The notes under the pieces were generated by a model. The model made no database searches. It saw nothing but the letters and a program-made list of their open reading frames with translations, and was not told the DNA's origin. 55,325 nucleotides of DNA, taken from the NCBI GenBank assembly GCA_023251435.1, contig JAHEYU010000037.1:1-55325 (forward strand). Reading direction: 5' to 3'. The stretch is from Bacteroidota bacterium (GTDB lineage: Bacteria; Bacteroidota; Bacteroidia; Bacteroidales; Prolixibacteraceae). The position numbers and the translations under genes were made by a program. Positions 50,926 through 55,325 of this stretch are shown here, in pieces (position 1 is the stretch's first letter; every line of letters starts with the position of its first letter).

Positions 50926-52221
50926 TTATAAATGAACTTTCAATGTTCGGTAGCCATAAATGGCAATTACCACAAAACATATGAGCGGTAAAATGAACGA
51001 AAAGTTTACTGCGGGTAATCCGGCAACAGTTCCCAAATCGATGATGGCCCCTTGTAGTGGAGGCATCAATGCGCCTCCAACAATGGCCATTACCAAACCG
51101 GCAGCGCCGAGTGTGGCATCTTCGCCAAGTCCTTCCAACGCAATTCCGTATATGGTTGGAAACATGAGCGACATAAACGCTGAAACGCCAATCAGGCAAT
51201 ACAAACCAGCCATTCCCTCAATCAGAATTACGCCCAATGTCAGCACAAAACCTCCGATTGCAAATGCGGTTAAAAGTACTCTTGAATTCATGTATTTCAT
51301 CAGCATGGTGCTGATAAACCGGCTCGACAGGAAAATTGCCATCGCAACAATGTTGTAGTTCTGGGCAGTGGCCTTATTGATTCCCAGATTTTCAGCATAC
51401 TGAATAATGAATGTCCAGCACATAATTTGAGCGGCCACATAAAAAACCTGCGCGATTACACCTTCGCGGTATTTTACGTTGGCAATCAGTCTTCTGAAAG
51501 TATCCATTGCATGAATGGTATGATCGGGATCTTTACGTTTGGGCATCTTGAAAAAGAAAATGACCAGAAACATTGCGATCACCACAAACCCAAGCATTAC
51601 ATACGGATCGCGGATCACAGCCAGGTCGTGTGTACGGATGGCTGCTTTTTCTGCTGCACTTAGCGTTGTGAAAATCAATTCTCCGGCATCGTTTCTTACA
51701 TCTGATTGAAGCGAAGTCAGGATAAAATTTGAAGCTACAAACATACCAAGCAACGAGCCCATCGGATTAAACGACTGCGCCAGGTTTAGCCTTCTTGTTG
51801 CAGTTTCTTCTGAACCCATTGAAAGAATGTATGGATTGGCGGTAGTTTCCAGAAATGCCAGTCCAAAGGTTAAAATGTACAATGACAAAAGGAAAAATTC
51901 GAAAACTTCATACTTTGCAGCAGGGTAGAACAGGAGTGCTCCCAGAGCATACAATCCCAATCCAACCAGAATTCCTTTTTTGTAACTGTACCTTTTTACA
52001 TACAGTGCAGCAGGAATGGCCATCGTGGCATATCCGCCGTAAAATGCGAACTGTATTAATGCGGCTTTCGCGTTCGAAATCTCCATGACCGTTTTAAACG
52101 CGGCTACCATCGGATTGGTAATGTCGTTTGCAAATCCCCACAAAGAAAACAAGCTGGTAATCAGAATAAAAGGAACAAGTAATTCCTTTGAGATAACTTT
52201 AGCGTTGGTTTTAGTATTCAC
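50926..52221 (-). CDS. fucP: L-fucose:proton symporter (MFS)
   Basis: 431 residues, 12 predicted helices. The start is GTG 52221: an in-frame TGA lies two codons upstream and the next Met is inside helix 1. FucP features: SLWGFANDITNP (D33, equivalent to the proton-coupling Asp46 of E. coli), GLAFLETTANPY (E125, equivalent to Glu135), and FNPMGSLLGMFVAS. It brings L-fucose released by the exported fucosidases into the cytosol. It is first in the minus-strand cluster and divergent from the LacI-type regulator, with the regulatory gap between. Related sugars (galactose, arabinose) may also be carried. Confidence 0.93.
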   Translation of the reverse strand: MNTKTNAKVISKELLVPFILITSLFSLWGFANDITNPMVAAFKTVMEISNAKAALIQFAFYGGYATMAIPAALYVKRYSYKKGILVGLGLYALGALLFYPAAKYEVFEFFLLSLYILTFGLAFLETTANPYILSMGSEETATRRLNLAQSFNPMGSLLGMFVASNFILTSLQSDVRNDAGELIFTTLSAAEKAAIRTHDLAVIRDPYVMLGFVVIAMFLVIFFFKMPKRKDPDHTIHAMDTFRRLIANVKYREGVIAQVFYVAAQIMCWTFIIQYAENLGINKATAQNYNIVAMAIFLSSRFISTMLMKYMNSRVLLTAFAIGGFVLTLGVILIEGMAGLYCLIGVSAFMSLMFPTIYGIALEGLGEDATLGAAGLVMAIVGGALMPPLQGAIIDLGTVAGLPAVNFSFILPLICFVVIAIYGYRTLKVHL

Positions 52222-52307
52222 AATTCAGATCGTTAAGTTTATTTACAGATTCAAAAGTCAATAATCTAAACTGAATTGCCAAATCCATTTTTCAGTACTG
52301 ACACTTC

Positions 52308-52319
52308 GCAAAGCTTTGC
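52308..52319. promoter_or_regulatory. Operator-like palindrome between fucP and the LacI gene
   Basis: GCAAAGCTTTGC is a perfect 12 bp palindrome with a central CG-free GC step, in the 177-base divergent region. Size and symmetry suit a LacI-family site. Binding is inferred. Confidence 0.5.
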
Positions 52320-52324
52320 ACTTT

Positions 52325-52365
52325 AAAAAATGTGTTGAGGAACATTTTTTAATCATTTAGATTTG
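52325..52365 (+). promoter_or_regulatory. LacI-gene promoter inside an inverted repeat
   Basis: AAAAAATGT (52325-52333) and ACATTTTTT (52342-52350) are inverted repeats. Between them lies TTG (52335-52337), which with TAGATTTG (52358-52365) and a 20-base spacer forms a good promoter. A regulator on the repeat would cover the -33 region, suggesting self-repression. Confidence 0.6.
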
Positions 52366-52398
52366 TAATTTCAGCCATTGTTTTAATAACCCGATTTT

Positions 52399-53433
52399 AT
52401 GGCCAAAAGGCATGTGTCGTTGAAGGATCTGGCAGCAGAACTGAGCATTTCGATTTCGACGGTTTCCAGAGCATTAAGAAATCATCCGGATATAAGTCCC
52501 GAATTGACTCGAAAGGTTCAGGAACTTGCACGTGCCAGAAACTACACCCCGAATCCGCTGGCCATGGGTTTGCTAAGGCAGGAAACACGCATGATCGGAG
52601 TGATTGTTCCGGATTTGGTTACCCATTTTTTTTCATCGGTCATTTCAGGAATTGAATATATAGCCAAGCAAAACGGTTATTATATCCTGATATCGTCGTC
52701 AAGTGAAATCTATCAAAAAGAAGTAGAGTCGGTAAGAAATTTGCTGAATACCCGGGTAGAAGGGTTGATTATTTGCCTGAGTCAGGAAACCAAAACTTTC
52801 GATCATTTTGATGTACTGGTCAATAACGAAATCCCTCTTGTATTTTTCGACCGTGTTTGTAGAACCGATGAGGTTCCGAGTGTAGTTGCCGACAATGTGG
52901 AAGCTGCTCGAAAGATCACCCGTCACTTTTATGAAAACGGATGCCGTCGTATTGCATACATCAACGGGCCGGAGCAACTAAGCATTTCAAAACTTCGGTA
53001 TGAAGGATATTTACAGGGACTTCGGGATTGCCGCCTGCCGTATGATGAGGATTTGGTGATCCGCTGTAACTTAAGTCCAGAGGATGCTTCGGTTGCAACA
53101 CGGAAATTGTTACGCCTGAAGAACAGACCGGATGCAATTTTCGGAATCAACGATACGGTGATTTTTGCGGCAATGCGTGAAATCAAGCAATTCGGTCTGA
53201 CAATTCCCACCGACATTGCCCTTGTTGGGTTTACCGGAGAGTTTCATTCAACAGTGGTCGAACCTTCACTTACTTCCATTACTCATCCAACTTTTGAGAT
53301 GGGAAAAGAAGCCGCACGCTTGTTTTTCGACCGTATAAAAAATCCTACTGTGCCCCCACAGCAAATAGAAATGAAAACCAGTCTGGTTATTAGAAATTCA
53401 TCGAAAAAAAGACCGCCGCGAGATTTCCTATAA
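52399..53433 (+). CDS. LacI-family transcriptional regulator (probable fucose regulator)
   Basis: 344 residues. The N-terminal helix-turn-helix is classic LacI: VSLKDLAAELSISISTVSRA (about 6-25), then the hinge region (RNYTPNPLAMGLLRQ). The rest is a periplasmic-binding-like effector domain: GVIVPDLVTHFFSSVISGIE, DNVEAARKITRHFYENGCRR, DAIFGINDTVIFAAM and DIALVGFTGE. It is divergent from fucP with palindromes in the gap, so it likely controls the fucose genes in response to fucose or a pathway intermediate. The stop overlaps the convergent glycosyltransferase gene by 6 bases. Confidence 0.93.
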   Translation: MAKRHVSLKDLAAELSISISTVSRALRNHPDISPELTRKVQELARARNYTPNPLAMGLLRQETRMIGVIVPDLVTHFFSSVISGIEYIAKQNGYYILISSSSEIYQKEVESVRNLLNTRVEGLIICLSQETKTFDHFDVLVNNEIPLVFFDRVCRTDEVPSVVADNVEAARKITRHFYENGCRRIAYINGPEQLSISKLRYEGYLQGLRDCRLPYDEDLVIRCNLSPEDASVATRKLLRLKNRPDAIFGINDTVIFAAMREIKQFGLTIPTDIALVGFTGEFHSTVVEPSLTSITHPTFEMGKEAARLFFDRIKNPTVPPQQIEMKTSLVIRNSSKKRPPRDFL

Positions 53434-54531
53434 ATATTGGAGGTAAACCTGTCGAAGCACCTGCTCTTCGTTTTCCCAACACAGTTCGCTGGCCGCTTTT
53501 TGAAGGTTTTGTTTCCAGTAATTTTTATTTTCCTGATGGAAGAGTGCCATTTTGATGGTTTCAGCCAGATCTTTCCGCTGATGTGTTTCGGCTATTGCCC
53601 CAATCTGGTAATGTTCAACAATTCGTTTCATCTCCGGAAGGTTTGAAACCAGCACCGGAACTCCAGCCTGAATGTAATCGAACAATTTGTTGGGCAGCGC
53701 AAAACGGTAATTCAAACCAAGGTCTTCTTCGAGCGAAATACCCAAATCAGCCTGACGAGTCACTTCACTTAACTTACCAATTGGCAATCTGCCTAAAAAC
53801 TTCACTTTCGATTCAAGCTTTAATTCTGTAACAAATTGTTTCAGCTGTGCGGTAAGATCTCCATCACCTGCCAGCCAAAGCTCAACTCCATCGATGTAAT
53901 GCATTGAACGTATGGCGGCTTCAATGCCCCGCCCTAAGTTGAGGGCGCCCTGATATAATATTATTTTAGGTTGTCCGTCTTTCTTTTCCTGAAGTTCATG
54001 TTTTTCAAGTTGCGAGCAGACAGGTAAGTTACGAACGACTTTAAAATCTACCTTGTACAAATCGCGGTAAACTTCGGCAATTGATTCGCAAACGGTATAA
54101 GCCGCGTTAACTTTCGGAACAAGCATTTTTTCGATCAATGTCCACGTACCTCTTACAACAGGTCTACCTAGCAGCTCCGGCACTTCAGTAAAATATTCGT
54201 GACTGTCGTACACCAGCGGTTTTTGCTTAATCCTACTGGCCATGAAATTGGCAGGTAAAGTATCCAGGTCGTTGGCTACCAGTACATCTACCTTCGTTTT
54301 CAGTAAATAAAAGAAAAGCCGAAGATTATATTCGAGGTAAAAAAGAAAGCCCTTGCGAAACAACAATCTCATTCGGTGTGTGCGGTAAGTACGTTCAACA
54401 CCATCGCTATCAGGTAAAATGCGACCAATTAAAACAGGTTCAAAACCCATTTTTTGCAGGCTGACAGCGACTTTGTGCACACGGTTGTCGGTTACCAGAT
54501 CGTTGATGACGCTAAGCGTAACTTTTTTCAA
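53428..54531 (-). CDS. Glycosyltransferase, GT4-like
   Basis: 367 residues. The likely start is TTG 54531 (reads MKKVTLSVINDLVTDNRVHK, the typical beginning of this family); no upstream in-frame ATG is seen. The N-terminal domain has a DLDTLPANF-like region; the C-terminal GT-B domain has IILYQGALNLGRGIEA, LWLAGDGDL, VKFLGRLPIGKLSE and the acceptor-phosphate motif region DLGISLEEDLGLNYRFALPNK. It transfers a sugar from an activated donor in the cytosol, probably for surface polysaccharide or glycolipid. No other wall-polysaccharide genes are adjacent except murB. It is not part of the fucose pathway. Confidence 0.87.
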   Translation of the reverse strand: MKKVTLSVINDLVTDNRVHKVAVSLQKMGFEPVLIGRILPDSDGVERTYRTHRMRLLFRKGFLFYLEYNLRLFFYLLKTKVDVLVANDLDTLPANFMASRIKQKPLVYDSHEYFTEVPELLGRPVVRGTWTLIEKMLVPKVNAAYTVCESIAEVYRDLYKVDFKVVRNLPVCSQLEKHELQEKKDGQPKIILYQGALNLGRGIEAAIRSMHYIDGVELWLAGDGDLTAQLKQFVTELKLESKVKFLGRLPIGKLSEVTRQADLGISLEEDLGLNYRFALPNKLFDYIQAGVPVLVSNLPEMKRIVEHYQIGAIAETHQRKDLAETIKMALFHQENKNYWKQNLQKAASELCWENEEQVLRQVYLQYL

Positions 54532-54586
54532 GTGTTTTTCTATTGGTTCGTAGTGCCAAATTAAACGAAATAGCTCATTGTTCTGT

Positions 54587-54594
54587 TATATTTG
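54587..54594 (+). promoter_or_regulatory. Probable -7 element of murB
   Basis: TATATTTG fits TAnnTTTG, 16 bases before ATG 54611. The -33 region is not clear. Divergent from the glycosyltransferase gene. Confidence 0.5.
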
Positions 54595-54610
54595 CCGAAA
54601 AATAATTCAG

Positions 54611-55325
54611 ATGATCCGCTCTTACAGCAATTTCCCGCTTAAAAAACACAATACCTTCGGAATAGAAGCCATTTCGAAATACTATTTTGAATTTACTGAA
54701 ACTGATGATCTGGCTGGATTTCTGGCTACCAACAAAGACTGGCAAACCCTGCCAATCCTGATTTTGGGAGAAGGAAGCAACTTGCTGTTCGTTGATAATT
54801 TTCAGGGATTAATTATCAATCCGAATATTCCGGGAATCAGTATCGTGCATGAAGACCGGAACAATGTTTGGCTAGAAGCAGGTGCAGGAGTTGTTTGGGA
54901 CGATCTGGTCGAATTTTCCGTGTTTCACCGTTGGGGCGGAATCGAGAATTTATCCTTAATACCGGGGAAAGTGGGTGCAGCAGCAGTTCAAAATATTGGC
55001 GCTTATGGCATGGAAATCCAGCACCGGATTGAATCGGTCACCGGATTTGATCTGGAAACACAAACCGAATACACTTACGATACAATAAACTGTCAATACG
55101 ACTACCGCGACAGTATTTTCAAAAATCAGTTGAAGAACCGTTTTGTGATTACCAGCGTAGTTTTTAAACTCGATAAATTTCCGGAGTTTGTGCTGAACTA
55201 TGGCGACCTGAAAGCCGAAGTTGAAAAGCTGGGCGGAGTTAATCTGCGAAATATTCGACAAACGGTAATCCAAATTCGCGAGTCGAAATTGCCCGATCCG
55301 AAGGTTATGGGTAATGCCGGGAGTT
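54611..55325 (+). CDS. murB: UDP-N-acetylenolpyruvoylglucosamine reductase, 3' end cut by window
   Basis: An open frame from ATG 54611 (MIRSYSNFPLKKHNTFGIEA) runs to the window edge, 238 codons without stop. FAD-binding PCMH-type enzyme of peptidoglycan synthesis that reduces the enolpyruvyl group with NADPH. Motifs: HNTFGIEA (adenine/FAD region), LPILILGEGSNLLF (flavin pyrophosphate site), GGIENLSLIPGKVGAAAVQN with IGAYG (the conserved MurB core), CQYDYRDSIFK (type I MurB Tyr-x-Arg-Ser-like region), and near the edge KLPDPKVMGNAGS, where the serine is the expected proton donor. The C-terminal third lies outside. It is divergent from the glycosyltransferase. Confidence 0.95.
   Translation, partial: MIRSYSNFPLKKHNTFGIEAISKYYFEFTETDDLAGFLATNKDWQTLPILILGEGSNLLFVDNFQGLIINPNIPGISIVHEDRNNVWLEAGAGVVWDDLVEFSVFHRWGGIENLSLIPGKVGAAAVQNIGAYGMEIQHRIESVTGFDLETQTEYTYDTINCQYDYRDSIFKNQLKNRFVITSVVFKLDKFPEFVLNYGDLKAEVEKLGGVNLRNIRQTVIQIRESKLPDPKVMGNAGS

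Overview
The window looks like chromosomal DNA of a Bacteroidota bacterium, most likely class Bacteroidia and possibly a Prolixibacteraceae/Marinilabiliales relative (an inference from gene content, not from a marker gene). Supporting evidence: several promoters fit the Bacteroidota pattern (TTG/TTTG, about 19 bases, TAnnTTTG); there is a type III glutamine synthetase, an ExbB-ExbD-ExbD operon, a PorE-like type IX secretion lipoprotein, a TonB-dependent receptor with a carboxypeptidase-like N-terminal domain, two GH29 fucosidases and a GH43 enzyme.

Bases 1-3.7 kb: an AT-rich block with a defence-like composition. A large kinase, cut by the left edge, carries two GHKL ATPase modules (Hsp90/MORC-like, then histidine-kinase-like). 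It overlaps by 4 bases a response regulator whose C-terminal helical part ends in an RNxxAH motif typical of HEPN RNases. A convergent HNH endonuclease with a palindrome just before its start codon closes the block. This is the most interesting part of the window.

3.7-8.95 kb: two large repeat fields flank a lone maeB malic enzyme. They contain tandem 146-148 bp modules, one of which is interrupted by a 137 bp element with inverted ends; a 116 bp higher-order repeat built on a GGTGC/GCACC palindrome; a 117 bp MITE-like element with a second copy at 24.8 kb; and a 193 bp element with inverted ends.

8.9-25 kb: CorC-like membrane protein, CE7 esterase, RND/MMPL exporter, a TrkH/TrkA potassium uptake pair, a TonB-dependent receptor, ApbE flavin transferase, a VTT-family membrane protein, and an outer-membrane pair (double beta-barrel plus beta-propeller lipoprotein) followed by another small barrel.

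25-44 kb: housekeeping genes, nearly all on the minus strand: purM-prfA-pyrF, a toxin-antitoxin remnant, GH43, PepSY protein, PorE-like lipoprotein, glutamine synthetase III, DEAD-box helicase, ExbB/ExbD operon, tRNA-Ser(GGA), asparaginase, TatD, and NADP-type glutamate dehydrogenase.

44-53.4 kb: an L-fucose cluster read leftwards: fucose permease, RhaM-type mutarotase, aldo/keto reductase, lactonase-type amidohydrolase, zinc dehydrogenase and two exported alpha-L-fucosidases, with a divergent LacI-type regulator and operator-like palindromes between them. Together these fit release, uptake and non-phosphorylative oxidation of L-fucose to L-fuconate; the later steps (fuconate dehydratase, diketo-acid hydrolase) are not in the window. 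Two structured palindromic repeats of about 190 bp sit inside this cluster. The window ends with a GT4-type glycosyltransferase and a truncated murB.
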